Positions 1-7,400 of a stretch of 12,841 bases of DNA are shown one piece after another (the stretch's first letter is position 1; each line of letters opens with the position of its first letter). The position numbers and the translations under genes are program-made. Source of the stretch: Clostridia bacterium (GTDB lineage: Bacteria > Bacillota_A > Clostridia > Oscillospirales > Butyricicoccaceae); contig JAFOHJ010000283.1 of assembly GCA_017421885.1 (NCBI GenBank), positions 1-12,841 on the forward strand, read 5' to 3'. The notes under the pieces were generated by a model. That model searched no databases. It worked only from the letters and a program-made list of their open reading frames with translations, and was not told the DNA's origin.

Positions 1-635
1 CCGCCGATGCCGTAGAAGGTGACTTCGCAGGTGGTCATGCCGGTTGCCTGATATGTGATCTTGCCGACCTGAACGCCGTCGAGGCATACGCAGGCCGATA
101 CTTCGGGATGGGCGTTGAGGAAGTGCTCGATGCCGCCGAAGCCGCCGATGCCCTCTTCACGGACTGTGCCGACGAAGTAGATGTCGCTCTTAAGCTTGAT
201 GCCTGTTTCCTTAAAAGCGCGGATGATGCCCATCAGGGCCGCTGTGCCGCTGGTGTTGTCGCCGATACCGGGGCAGCGGATAAAGCCGTCGTCGCCCATA
301 ACAGGTTCGATGACTGTCTCCATGGGGAAGACTGTGTCCATATGAGCCTCGACTACGATGGGCGCTGCGCCGCCTGTGCCCTTGTAAACACCTATGGCAT
401 TCCAGATCTCGTCGAGATGAACATCTTCAAGGCCGAGGGCGCGGAACTTTTCGGCAACTGCCTTCGCGCGATTCTCTTCCTGGAAGGTGGGAGCCTTGAT
501 GACTACCAGCTCAAGCTGATCCTTGAGCGTGTTGGGGGAATCTTCCTTGATAAAGTCGAAGCCCTTTTTGACTTCGGGGATGGCGATAAGTTTTTCAAAA
601 GCTTCCTTTGTTTTCTGTCCTACCTGATACGACAT
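1..635 (-). CDS. M20-family metallopeptidase, PepT-like (N-terminal 211 residues, truncated by window edge)
   Basis: Predicted cytosolic zinc-dependent exopeptidase or aminoacylase of the M20 clan. The visible part carries the family signature in order. HMDTVFP at residues 98-104 supplies the first metal His98 and Asp100. GIGDNTSG at 123-130 supplies the bridging Asp126. REEGIGG at 159-165 supplies the catalytic and metal glutamates. These are the expected ligands of the two-zinc site. The reading stops near residue 211, where the dimerisation (lid) domain would be starting, so roughly the second half of a ~400-residue protein lies outside the window. The start is the ATG at 635-633, preceded on the minus strand by AAGGAGG with good spacing. 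There is no signal peptide. A sigma-A promoter sits just upstream (693-721), so the gene is probably transcribed alone or heads an operon running off the left edge. The exact substrate (tripeptide, dipeptide or acyl-amino acid) cannot be told from this half. Confidence 0.9.
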   Translation of the reverse strand, partial: MSYQVGQKTKEAFEKLIAIPEVKKGFDFIKEDSPNTLKDQLELVVIKAPTFQEENRAKAVAEKFRALGLEDVHLDEIWNAIGVYKGTGGAAPIVVEAHMDTVFPMETVIEPVMGDDGFIRCPGIGDNTSGTAALMGIIRAFKETGIKLKSDIYFVGTVREEGIGGFGGIEHFLNAHPEVSACVCLDGVQVGKITYQATGMTTCEVTFYGIG

Positions 636-692
636 GGTTGATCCTCCTTGTTTTATTTATATGTTTCGTTATTCTGCTATTTGGGTAAATTA

Positions 693-721
693 ATTATATC
701 CTATGTATGACAAAAAAACAA
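693..721 (-). promoter_or_regulatory. sigma-A type promoter for the M20 peptidase gene
   Basis: Minus strand: a perfect -10 TATAAT (698-693) with a -35 TTGTTT (721-716) 17 nt upstream. It lies about 58 bp before the ATG at 635. The -35 box overlaps the T-run and stem base of the preceding terminator, so terminator and promoter are packed back to back. Confidence 0.6.
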
Positions 722-747
722 GGGAGATACGTACAGTATCTCCCTTG
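712..747 (-). terminator. Rho-independent terminator after the orphan gene tail
   Basis: A 12-bp perfect stem (719-730 with 736-747; AAGGGAGATAC and its complement, loop GTACA) is followed on the minus strand by seven T's (718-712). It begins 13 nt past the stop codon at 763-761, which suggests that stop codon belonged to a real transcript. Confidence 0.8.
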
Positions 748-760
748 AAAACAAATATTT

Positions 761-904
761 TTATGCTTCGGCAGCGCAGCCGTCGTTGGACATCTCATCG
801 TCATCGAGGAACTCGCCGTCATCGTCGTCGAGGATCTCGGTGGCGCGCATACGGCGCTTTTCCTTAGCCGCCTGGCAAAGCTTCAGGATCTGCTTAAGTA
901 ATAA
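761..904 (-). pseudogene. orphan 3' end of an unrecognised gene with acidic tail (or a 29-aa small ORF)
   Basis: A coding-like minus-strand stretch ends at TAA 763-761. It reads KQILKLCQAAKEKRR, then an acidic tail with DDDDGEFLDDDE, then a final GCAAEA. GC-rich third positions and the dedicated terminator 13 nt downstream suggest genuine coding history. Upstream, however, the frame runs straight into a terminator-type hairpin (906-938) and has no start codon before it except codons inside terminators. The only internal start is ATG 850-848, preceded by AAGGA about ten bases upstream, which would give a 29-residue acidic peptide. No promoter lies between the hairpin and that ATG. The best reading is the displaced 3' end of a larger gene whose body is missing. 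A real 29-aa small protein made by read-through from the tRNA operon is the alternative. I do not recognise the family. Confidence 0.4.
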
Positions 905-905
905 T

Positions 906-938
906 AAAAAAAATCCACCCCGTGGGGTGGATTTTTTT
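906..938. terminator. bidirectional terminator-type hairpin with A/T-flanked stem
   Basis: TCCACCCC (914-921) pairs with GGGGTGGA (924-931). Eight A's lie on the left and seven T's on the right, so either strand gives a stem followed by a U-run. On the minus strand it lies after the tRNA terminator and before the orphan gene tail. The core TCCACCC/GGGTGGA is the same as in the terminator at 3029-3058. Confidence 0.7.
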
Positions 939-955
939 ATACGCGCTTCGCGCGA

Positions 956-968
956 AGGTCGGCAGTTC
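956..968 (+). repeat. 13-bp inverted copy of the tRNA-Thr T-arm region
   Basis: AGGTCGGCAGTTC on the plus strand is identical to the variable-loop/T-stem sequence of the tRNA-Thr gene, which is on the minus strand (1062-1050). The copy lies about 80 bp beyond the tRNA 3' end, in opposite orientation. It may be a rearranged tRNA scrap, or chance. Confidence 0.5.
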
Positions 969-990
969 TTATGTATTTTACGAACTATTG

Positions 991-1032
991 CCAAACAAAA
1001 AACCACATCCTGCGATGTGGTTTTTTGTTTGG
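991..1032 (-). terminator. tRNA operon terminator with perfect 19-bp stem
   Basis: 991-1009 pairs perfectly with 1014-1032 around a CTGC loop. The core is CCACATC/GATGTGG, flanked by AAAAAA and TTTTTT runs. The stem base includes the CCA end of the tRNA-Thr gene, so the mature tRNA end and the terminator overlap. The symmetry makes it active in either direction. Confidence 0.85.
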
Positions 1033-1105
1033 AGCTGTTGAGCAGATTCGAACTGCCGACCTCGTCATTACCAATGACGTGCTCTGCCTACTGAGCTACA
1101 ACAGC
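1030..1105 (-). tRNA. tRNA-Thr (anticodon GGT)
   Basis: Third gene of a three-tRNA operon. The cloverleaf reads from 1105 down to 1030. The acceptor stem GCTGTTG pairs with CAACAGC, the D-arm contains GCTCAGTAGGCAGAGC, and the anticodon stem CGTCA/TGACG encloses loop TTGGTAA, giving anticodon GGT. The T-arm is GGCAG TTCGAAT CTGCT. The discriminator is T and CCA is encoded in the DNA. Length is 76 nt. Confidence 0.97.
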
Positions 1106-1113
1106 AAAAAAAA

Positions 1114-1190
1114 TGGCGACCGTGAACGGGCTCGAACCGTCGACCTCTAGCGTGACAGGCTAGCGTTCTAACCAACTGAACTACACGGCC
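1114..1190 (-). tRNA. tRNA-Asp (anticodon GTC)
   Basis: Second gene of the tRNA operon, 77 nt, read from 1190 down to 1114. The acceptor stem GGCCGTG pairs with CACGGTC (one G-T pair). The D-arm contains GTTCAGTTGGTTAGAAC. The anticodon stem CTAGC/GCTAG encloses loop CTGTCAC, giving anticodon GTC. The T-loop is TTCGAGC, the discriminator is G and CCA is encoded. It lies 8 bp from the Thr gene and 6 bp from the Trp gene. Confidence 0.97.
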
Positions 1191-1196
1191 GCATAA

Positions 1197-1272
1197 TGGC
1201 AGGGGCAGAAGGACTTGAACCCTCGGCACGCGGTTTTGGAGACCGCTGCTCTACCAACTGAGCTATACCCCT
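1197..1272 (-). tRNA. tRNA-Trp (anticodon CCA)
   Basis: First gene of the tRNA operon, 76 nt, read from 1272 down to 1197. The acceptor stem AGGGGTA pairs with TGCCCCT. The anticodon stem GCGGT/ACCGC encloses loop CTCCAAA, giving anticodon CCA. The T-arm contains GGTTCAAGTCC, the discriminator is G and CCA is encoded. Transcription starts from the promoter at 1290-1318, about 10 bp upstream of the tRNA 5' end. Confidence 0.97.
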
Positions 1273-1289
1273 TTATTAAGCGCTTATTT

Positions 1290-1318
1290 AGTATACACAT
1301 TTTAACCCCGTTTGTAAA
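1290..1318 (-). promoter_or_regulatory. sigma-A promoter of the Trp-Asp-Thr tRNA operon
   Basis: Minus strand: -35 TTTACA (1318-1313), 17-nt spacer, -10 TATACT (1295-1290). The expected start point leaves a very short leader before tRNA-Trp, as is usual for stable-RNA operons. Confidence 0.8.
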
Positions 1319-1418
1319 GAGTTTTTTTCAAAAAACTTTTGGTTTTTCAAAAGTATTTTTCTTGCCTTTAAGTGCCTTATGTCAAATCATCCAAAATATA
1401 GCCATCGCTATCGTCGTT

Positions 1419-1446
1419 TTGCGAATGGTATTTAAAGGTATAAAAT
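1419..1446 (+). promoter_or_regulatory. candidate promoter for the M20D amidohydrolase gene
   Basis: TTGCGA (1419-1424) and TAAAAT (1441-1446) are 16 bp apart in an AT-rich stretch about 70 bp before the ATG at 1516. The match is moderate. Other AT-rich hexamers nearby (TATAGT at 1450-1455) leave the exact -10 uncertain. The rest of 1319-1500 holds only an imperfect AT-rich hairpin (about 1335-1354) and no gene. Confidence 0.4.
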
Positions 1447-1515
1447 GATATAGTAAACATATATGGTTTCGTTTTATTCAGAACCACGTAATTTAATTTT
1501 TTGGAGGAATATATT

Positions 1516-2844
1516 ATGGGCAGATCCAAGCAGGAACTCAAGGACCTGGCAATTGCTGCTATCGACGCACGCCGCGACGAGATCATCGAGCTGGGCCACA
1601 GCATTTATAAGGAACCCGAGCTGGGTTATAAGGAATTCAAGACAGCTAAGAAGTTCCAGAACTTCCTCGACAAGCTGGGCGTAAAGCATCAGGACGAAGT
1701 CGCCATCACAGGCGTTCTCGCTCCCTTCAAGGGCAAGGAATCCAAGGTCAGAGTCGCCGTTATGGGCGAGCTCGACGCCGTTGTAGTTCCCGGTCATGTT
1801 GATGCCGACCCCGTAACAGGTGCTGCACACTGCTGCGGCCACCATGCTATGATCGCAGGTATCGCAGGCGTTGCAACAGCTCTGGCTGACACAGATATCA
1901 TGAACGACCTCTCGGGCGACATCGTTGTTATGGCTGTTCCCGCTGAGGAGTATGTAGAGCTCGAATACCGCAAGCAGATCATCGACGAGGGCAAGATCTC
2001 GCTGCTGGGCGGCAAGCAGGAGTTCATCAAGCTGGGCGTCATGGATGACATCGACATCATGATCATGCAGCACACACAGGCAACCGAGGGCGAGACACAC
2101 AGCGACATCAAGGTTCGCGCAGGCAGCCTCGGCAACGGCTTCGTCGGCAAGCTGATCCAGTATAAGGGCAAGGCTGCTCACGCAGGCGGCGCTCCCCATA
2201 TGGGCATCAACGCTCTCAACGCTGCAAACGTAGGTCTCATGGCTGTTCACGCTCAGCGCGAGACATTCAGAAACGAGCATCAGATCCGCGTCCATCCCAT
2301 CATGACAAAGGGCGGCGACCTTGTTAACGTAGTTCCCGACGACGTACGTCTTGAGACATATGTACGCGGTGCCGAGACACAGGCTATCATGGATGCATCG
2401 GCTAAGGTCACACGCGCATTCGAGGCAGGCGGAATGGCTATCGGTGCCGAGTGCATCGTAACCGAGCTGCCCGGCTATATGCCCGGTATCTCCTACCCCG
2501 AGCTGGAAGATGTAATGTATCAGAACCTCAAGATGCTCTGCGGCGATGCAGCTGCTCCCATGGGCACAGAGAGAGGCGCCGGCTCCACCGACTGTGCTGA
2601 CGTTCAGGCTATCATGCCCGCAATTCAGGCATACATCGGCGGCGCATCGGGCACATTCCACGGCGAGAGCTACCGCATGGTCAACCCCGACCTGGCATAT
2701 CTGACAGCTGCAAAGGCACTGGTATGCACAGCTATCGACCTGCTGGCTGAAGGCGCTGAGAAGGGCCTCTCCATCAAGGAGAACTGCAAGCCTCCCATGA
2801 CCAAGGAGCAGTACCTGAAAGAATGGTGCCACATCGAGCTGTAA
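1516..2844 (+). CDS. M20D / PM20D2-like amidohydrolase (442 aa)
   Basis: Predicted cytosolic di-metal hydrolase cutting an amide bond of a dipeptide or N-acyl amino acid (AbgB, HipO and PM20D2 relatives). Motifs in order: GELDA at 84-88; HCCGHH at 105-110, equivalent to the metal-binding ACGHN/D segment; PAEE at 142-145 with the paired catalytic and metal glutamates; MQHT at 184-187 with metal His186; lid-domain GKAAHAG at 218-224; MGINALNA at 229-236; GSTD at 356-359; and FHGESY at 381-386 with the C-terminal His382. The AHAG...G.NALNA lid and GSTD...MPAIQAYIG pattern resembles the PM20D2 subgroup more than IAA-amino-acid hydrolases. The ATG at 1516 is preferred over the TTG at 1501 because GGAGG (1503-1507) sits 8 nt upstream of it. 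The length is normal and the domain set complete. Monocistronic between its promoter and the terminator at 3029-3058. Its last 43 bp, including the stop, recur at 2969-3011. The substrate is not determinable from sequence alone. Confidence 0.92.
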   Translation: MGRSKQELKDLAIAAIDARRDEIIELGHSIYKEPELGYKEFKTAKKFQNFLDKLGVKHQDEVAITGVLAPFKGKESKVRVAVMGELDAVVVPGHVDADPVTGAAHCCGHHAMIAGIAGVATALADTDIMNDLSGDIVVMAVPAEEYVELEYRKQIIDEGKISLLGGKQEFIKLGVMDDIDIMIMQHTQATEGETHSDIKVRAGSLGNGFVGKLIQYKGKAAHAGGAPHMGINALNAANVGLMAVHAQRETFRNEHQIRVHPIMTKGGDLVNVVPDDVRLETYVRGAETQAIMDASAKVTRAFEAGGMAIGAECIVTELPGYMPGISYPELEDVMYQNLKMLCGDAAAPMGTERGAGSTDCADVQAIMPAIQAYIGGASGTFHGESYRMVNPDLAYLTAAKALVCTAIDLLAEGAEKGLSIKENCKPPMTKEQYLKEWCHIEL

Positions 2845-2845
2845 T
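2803..2845 (+). repeat. direct repeat copy 1: 3' end of the amidohydrolase gene
   Basis: A 43-bp segment encoding the last 13 residues (KEQYLKEWCHIEL) plus the TAA stop. It matches 2969-3011 at 42 of 43 positions; the only difference is G2808 versus A2974. This copy is the one used by the intact gene. Confidence 0.95.
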
Positions 2846-2968
2846 ATAGCTGCGATAAATGCGCTCTAGCGCGGCGCCGGCAGTCCGGCGTGCGATTTTG
2901 ACGGATTCATTCCGGCAAAATCTATTAAATCACAGGGGTCCCCAAATGGCACGGCCATTAGGGGTGCA
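2846..2968. other. 123-bp palindrome-rich spacer between the direct repeats
   Basis: No ORF of note. It contains the short palindrome GCGCT-CT-AGCGC near 2861-2872, then CCGG-CAGT-CCGG, then a GGGG/CCCC-bearing stretch. It has the look of a small inserted or structured segment. Immediately after both repeat copies the sequence resumes with ATAGCT, offset by 3 bp, so the flanks are also partly alike. Confidence 0.5.
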
Positions 2969-3011
2969 AAGGAACAGTACCTGAAAGAATGGTGCCACAT
3001 CGAGCTGTAAT
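2969..3011 (+). repeat. direct repeat copy 2: silent duplicate of the amidohydrolase 3' end
   Basis: Repeats 2803-2845, again ending in the stop codon, but with no coding body attached. It sits directly before the terminator at 3029-3058. This is probably the original junction between gene end and terminator, with the interval 2803-2968 or 2846-3011 gained later. Confidence 0.95.
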
Positions 3012-3028
3012 TTAATAGCTTATATAAG

Positions 3029-3058
3029 AAAATCCACCCTTCGGGGTGGATTTTTTTT
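3029..3058 (+). terminator. Rho-independent terminator with UUCG tetraloop
   Basis: AAAATCCACCC (3029-3039), loop TTCG (3040-3043), GGGTGGATTTT (3044-3054), then the T-run to 3058. The C(UUCG)G loop is exceptionally stable. It serves the amidohydrolase transcript and is separated from the functional stop codon by the duplicated segment. Confidence 0.9.
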
Positions 3059-3062
3059 AGGT

Positions 3063-3115
3063 AATAGTGAATAATGAATAGTGAATAATGAATAGTGAAT
3101 AATGAATAGTGAATA
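3063..3115. repeat. 14-bp tandem repeat, about 3.8 copies
   Basis: The unit AATAGTGAATAATG is repeated exactly at 3063-3076, 3077-3090 and 3091-3104, with a partial copy at 3105-3115. The unit itself contains a near-repeat (AATAGTGA/AATAATGA), so a 7-bp ancestor is likely. Noncoding. Confidence 0.95.
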
Positions 3116-3120
3116 GGTCC

Positions 3121-3168
3121 TGGCTCTCCCTCTGGGAGAGCTGTCTGCGAAGCAGACTGAGAGGGCTA
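3121..3168. repeat. interspersed palindromic repeat, two hairpins
   Basis: Hairpin 1 is GCTCTCCC (3123-3130), loop TCT, GGGAGAGC (3134-3141). Hairpin 2 is GTCTGC (3143-3148), loop GAA, GCAGAC (3152-3157). Then follows GAGAGGG, which can pair with the first CCCTC as an alternative fold. The pattern resembles the short repeats scattered through many Oscillospiraceae genomes; that is from memory and was not searched. It lies directly after the 14-bp tandem repeat. Confidence 0.7.
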
Positions 3169-3192
3169 AGAGAACAGCTCCTCGCATCTCCC

Positions 3193-3222
3193 TTTACAAA
3201 GTCATATCCTGTCGGTTATACT
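3193..3222 (+). promoter_or_regulatory. promoter of the SLH-like protein gene
   Basis: -35 TTTACA (3193-3198), 18-bp spacer, -10 TATACT (3217-3222). The leader to the ATG at 3255 is short, about 25 nt. A second AT-rich box, GATAAT, lies just downstream (3223-3228). Confidence 0.65.
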
Positions 3223-3254
3223 GATAATATATGACCTGTAAGGAGCAATGCCCC

Positions 3255-4343
3255 ATGAAATACAAAAGATCCCTCGTCGCGGGAGTGCTGATAGCCGTTA
3301 TGGCGCTCATGCTCACCTCAGCGGCCCGCGACAGCCTTATCACACAGTCGTTTGTCGAAAGCGAGCTGGTGGGATATATCCTCGATATTCTCGATTCCGA
3401 CCTTGATGACCTCGAGGACGAGGTCGACGATGCTCTGCGCGCTGCCGAGAAGGGCAAGGCCGAGCTTAAGCTCTCGGATGCCCAGAAGGAAGAGCTGGCG
3501 CTTGAGGCGGCAAAGTCGGTCAACACCGACGGCATCAGGACGGTGGCTCTCGAAAAGGGTCAGCGCGTCACCGGCCCCATCGGTGCGGCCTTCATCCTCC
3601 AGTCGGGCGAGGCTACCGTGTCGAGCTTCACCGGCAATGACGTGATCGATGTCACCAAAGGCGCTGCCGCCGCACCGGGCAACTATGTAACACCCGGCGG
3701 CTGGTATATGATCGGTGTCGACAACGGCTGCGGCCTGACAGTCACCTCCGATTTTGCCGAGGTCACCCTTATGGACGGCGCATACACCCTCGAGGGATAC
3801 AGGGCATCCTATGAAGATATGGCCGAAGAGCTGGCCGAAATGGGCCTTTTCCGCGGCTCCGACAAGGGCTTTGAACTGGAGAGAGTTCCCACCCGTCAGG
3901 AGGCGCTCATCATGCTCATTCGTCTGCTGGGCGAGGAGGATGAGGCCCTTGCCTACAGCGGCCCCACCGCCTTTAAGGACCTGACCGGCTGGGCCGACGG
4001 CAAGAAATACATCATCTACGGCGAAAACATGAAATACACCAACGGTATTGCCCCCGACACCTTCAATCAGTACGGCTCGGCAAGCCGCCATGTTTATCTG
4101 ACCTATGTCCTGCGTGCCCTCGGCTACAGCGATGCTCAGGGCGACTTTGTGTGGAACACCACCTCCGACGACCTTGCTGTCGAGCTGGGTCTGATCAGCC
4201 GAAAGCAGCTGGCCGCCATGGAAAAAGACGGTTTCCACCGCGACCACGTTGCACTTATCTCCTATAATGCCCTCGATGTCGAACTCAAGGACGGCTCGAT
4301 GACCCTTGGCGACCGCCTTGCCATGAACGGCGATATAAGGTGA
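3255..4343 (+). CDS. secreted or membrane-anchored SLH-like protein (362 aa)
   Basis: Predicted cell-envelope protein. A signal peptide or anchor occupies about residues 5-22 (KRSLVAGVLIAVMALML, then TSAA). An acidic helical or coiled segment follows at about 36-90 (DILDSDLDDLEDEVDDAL), then a beta-rich region at about 97-180. The C-terminal part, about 183-300, matches clostridial S-layer homology repeats: AEELAEMGLFRGSDKGFELE, TRQEALIMLIRLLG, FKDLTGWA, then FNQYGSASRHVYLTYVLRALGY. SLH repeats bind pyruvylated secondary wall polymers in other bacteria. Here they are divergent, so wall binding is inferred. ATG 3255 is chosen because AAGGAG (3240-3245) is 9 nt upstream; the in-frame ATG 3231 lies before that site. 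The gene has its own promoter and terminator and is convergent with the large mosaic-protein gene. Specific role unknown. Confidence 0.85.
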   Translation: MKYKRSLVAGVLIAVMALMLTSAARDSLITQSFVESELVGYILDILDSDLDDLEDEVDDALRAAEKGKAELKLSDAQKEELALEAAKSVNTDGIRTVALEKGQRVTGPIGAAFILQSGEATVSSFTGNDVIDVTKGAAAAPGNYVTPGGWYMIGVDNGCGLTVTSDFAEVTLMDGAYTLEGYRASYEDMAEELAEMGLFRGSDKGFELERVPTRQEALIMLIRLLGEEDEALAYSGPTAFKDLTGWADGKKYIIYGENMKYTNGIAPDTFNQYGSASRHVYLTYVLRALGYSDAQGDFVWNTTSDDLAVELGLISRKQLAAMEKDGFHRDHVALISYNALDVELKDGSMTLGDRLAMNGDIR

Positions 4344-4365
4344 TCTTTCGTCTATAAAAGATTTA

Positions 4366-4398
4366 AGGCCCGCCCCTTCTGATGGGGGCGGGCCTTTT
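4366..4398. terminator. shared terminator between convergent genes
   Basis: AAGGCCCGCCCC (4366-4377) pairs with GGGGCGGGCCTT (4385-4396) around a 7-nt loop, with TTTT on the plus side. It is strong for the SLH-like gene. The minus-side tail (CCTTAAATCTTTT) is weaker but probably ends the 4404-8417 transcript, whose stop codon is only 5 bp away. Confidence 0.85.
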
Positions 4399-4403
4399 GT
4401 CTG

Positions 4404-7400
4404 TTATCTGCCGGTATAGTTATAGGTTACGTTGGGGCTGTTGAGCAGCGCGTCGTTGCTGTTATCTACGATGTTGATCGCAGCCCATTCCTCCTGAGTG
4501 CCTCGATAATAGACGGGGATGGTGCTGCAGCCGTTTGTGGCGCCATAGTCTATCGTCTTGAGGGACTTGGGCAGGATCAGCTTGTCGAGGGTGGTGCCTT
4601 CGAGGGAATATGCGCCGATATAGGTGACTCCTTCAGGGAGCTCCAGAACGCGCAGATTAGTGCATCTGCGGAAGGAGGGCATTGATGTAACATTGGCCGA
4701 CAGGCGAACAGAGGTGAGCTTTGCACAGTCGACAAACATGCCGTTTCCCATGCTGGTCACCGTGTCGGGAATAGAGACCGCACTCAGTTCTCCGCAGCTA
4801 TTGAATGCATAATCTCCAATGCTTTCAAGGCCTTCAGGGAGGATGGCGCTGGTGATGCCGCTGTAATTAAAGGCATAATGTCCGATATTCTTAAGGTTTT
4901 TGGGGAAAGTGATCTGCTTAAGATGGCTGCAGCCGTTAAAGGCATAATTGCCAAAGCTTTCTACTGTATCGGGGATGACCACCCTTTCGACCAGCGTGCC
5001 CTGCAGACCGCCGACATGTGTAGCGCCCTCTTCAAAGACAGCGACCTTAATGTTATAGCCAAAGGCGTTGGAGGCTATGTTTCTTACCGAGCCGGGAATG
5101 GAAATGAACTCCAGCGAGTCGCAGTATGCGAAGGCATTTTCACCAATGCCGGTAAGGGTATCGGGAAGCTCAACACTTACAAGGTTGGGCAGCTTTGCAA
5201 AGGTATAACGGCCGAAGTCGGTGACGCCTTCATCAACAACAACCTTGTAGACTTTGTCTGCAAGCTCAAGGCTGTGCCAGGGGGTAGAGGGGCGGCCCCA
5301 ATAGGTGTTCCAGCTGTATCCACCCGCGCTGCCGGTGCCGAAAACTCGCAGGGTGCCGTCGTGTGTCAGCTCCCAGCTTACGGTTCCGAGGTCGCCGGAG
5401 CCCTGAGAAGGCTGTAGGAAAGCGTTGAATATGCCTTCGCCTTCGTCGGGGATAGAGGCTGTGCCCGACTTGGTGCTGAAGCCTTCGGCACTTACGGTCC
5501 CCTTAAGCTCGCCGCTGGGCAGGTCTTCGATGGAGTATATGCCGTCGGCTCCGGTGGAGGCGCTGCCGACCTCTGTTCCGTTAAGGGTAACGGTTATTGC
5601 GGCGCCGGTGAACTTGACCTCTTCAGTCTCCTGTGCGGTGATGGTGCCCGAAAGGCTGCCGCGATAACGCTCAAGTTTCTGATCAAGGGTGGTGGTGTTC
5701 TCGGGGGCGATGCCGGCAGAGGTGGAGGCCGCCTTATAGTGGTCTGCCGAGAAGGCGACATCATAGAGGCCTTCGCTCAGCAGGACGCTGTAGGTTCCGT
5801 CGGCTTCGGTGTGCACGGTCTGACTGCGTTCGGAGTTTTCCTGTGCGGTGATGGTAACTGAGGCATCGGCGATTGGGTCGCCGGTCCTGCTGTCGATGAC
5901 TGTGCCCGAGAGTGTGCCGGGATCAATAAGGGGATGAAGAATGAAGTTTTTGAAAGTGTTTTTGGTCAATGTCATTTCCAGCGACTGGGCTTCATAGCCG
6001 GTAGCTGCACAGCTTACCTCGTATGTGCCCTCACAGACAGTAAACTCGTATGCTCCGTTTGCATTTGTGCTGACAGAAGTGCTTTCGGGGCCTATAGCCG
6101 AGACCGATGCACCCGAGATGGGCTCGCCGGTCACCTTGTCGGTGACAAAGCCGCGGACAGTCTTATCTTCGCCCACAAGCTTTATTTTCTGAGAACTGTC
6201 GGTTATTTTGATCACAGCCTGTGCATTGTTGCCTTCTATGTTGGCGATGGCTGTATAGGTGCCGGGATAGAGGTGGGTCACCCAGACGCTTTCGCCTCTG
6301 GCGCTCCATACAACTCCTGTCTGGTTGAGGTCTATCCTGACACCGTTGACCTCTTCTTCATTATCCCATGTGCTGATGATAACCCTGTATCCTTTATTGG
6401 GACACTCGCCCGATCCGTAGTCGGGAATGCCCTTGAATATACTGCGATCATCATTGAAGATGGAACAATAGAACTTGCCGAGGGTCCAGTTCAGATGGAT
6501 CAGGTCGAGGTCGAGCAATGTGCCGGAGAGCTTCTCGGTGATTTCATAATCGAGGTTTACATCGGCTTCAAGATATGCGGAAGAAGTGCCGTTGACACAG
6601 GTATAACAGGCATGATATTCATCTACGCCGCGTATCGGTGCCGCAGTTCCTACCAACTCGCCTTCTGCCTTTAGTCCGACACCTGCACCGAAGCTGATAG
6701 CTACCATATCATTGAGGAGTCCGGCTTCGATTGAAGCACGCAAACCTGCGGTAAGCTCGATTTTGCCTCCTGCCGAATACTCTCCGTTGGTGACGCTCTT
6801 TTCCTGAGCTTTCTGGGTGGATTCTTCACCATTATGAGTGATATACAGATAGCCGGCTGTCCATTCACCATTCAGGGGGAGAATACCGCCTGTCGCCCAT
6901 TCGACACTGTAGGGGGCTTCAAGTTTCATCGAGATGTCGGCAACATTCGGGATTCCGAAAAGGGGCAGTTCTCCGATATCCTTCTTTTCATTCATATGTG
7001 AATTGGGGCCAAAGGTGAATGTTGATTCAAGCTTGACACGGTTTACGGCACCAACCATCATAGAGTCCTTGCCGAACCATACCTCATCATAGTAGAAGAT
7101 GATCTTGCTGCCGCCCCATATCTTCATCTGAGCGGTGAAAACTTCGGTTTTGGGAGTGAAAGTGAATGCGCTTCCCAACTCGACATCGGTGATATCCAGT
7201 GTGGTGTCGGTGATGCCCGGGGCTTCGGCTGCCGAAGAGCCGGAGTCTTCGGCCGATGCGGTTTCGGTGCCGTCGCTGCTCAGGGCAACGATGTTGATCT
7301 TTACCGAAGAATAGAAGTCGGAGACCGACACATCGGCGGCTTCGGTGATGGTGACGGTGTCGCCGCTTACGGAGATGGCCTCGATAAGGGCTGTGGCGGC

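Noticed and set aside
851..1006. Extending the orphan tail upstream to an ATG at 1006
   Set aside because: That start lies inside the tRNA terminator stem and the frame would translate a second terminator hairpin.
1474..2832. Long 452-codon open frame antisense to the amidohydrolase gene
   Set aside because: The plus frame has the full M20D motif set and a good ribosome site. The antisense translation is Cys/Leu/Ala-rich without any recognisable domain, as expected from GC-rich codons read backwards.
3063..3115. Possible CRISPR array
   Set aside because: The units are directly contiguous 14-mers with no spacers and no cas genes are nearby.
3318..4247. 309-codon open frame antisense to the SLH-like gene
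   Set aside because: It has no ribosome site or domain. The plus frame has signal peptide, SLH repeats, promoter and terminator.
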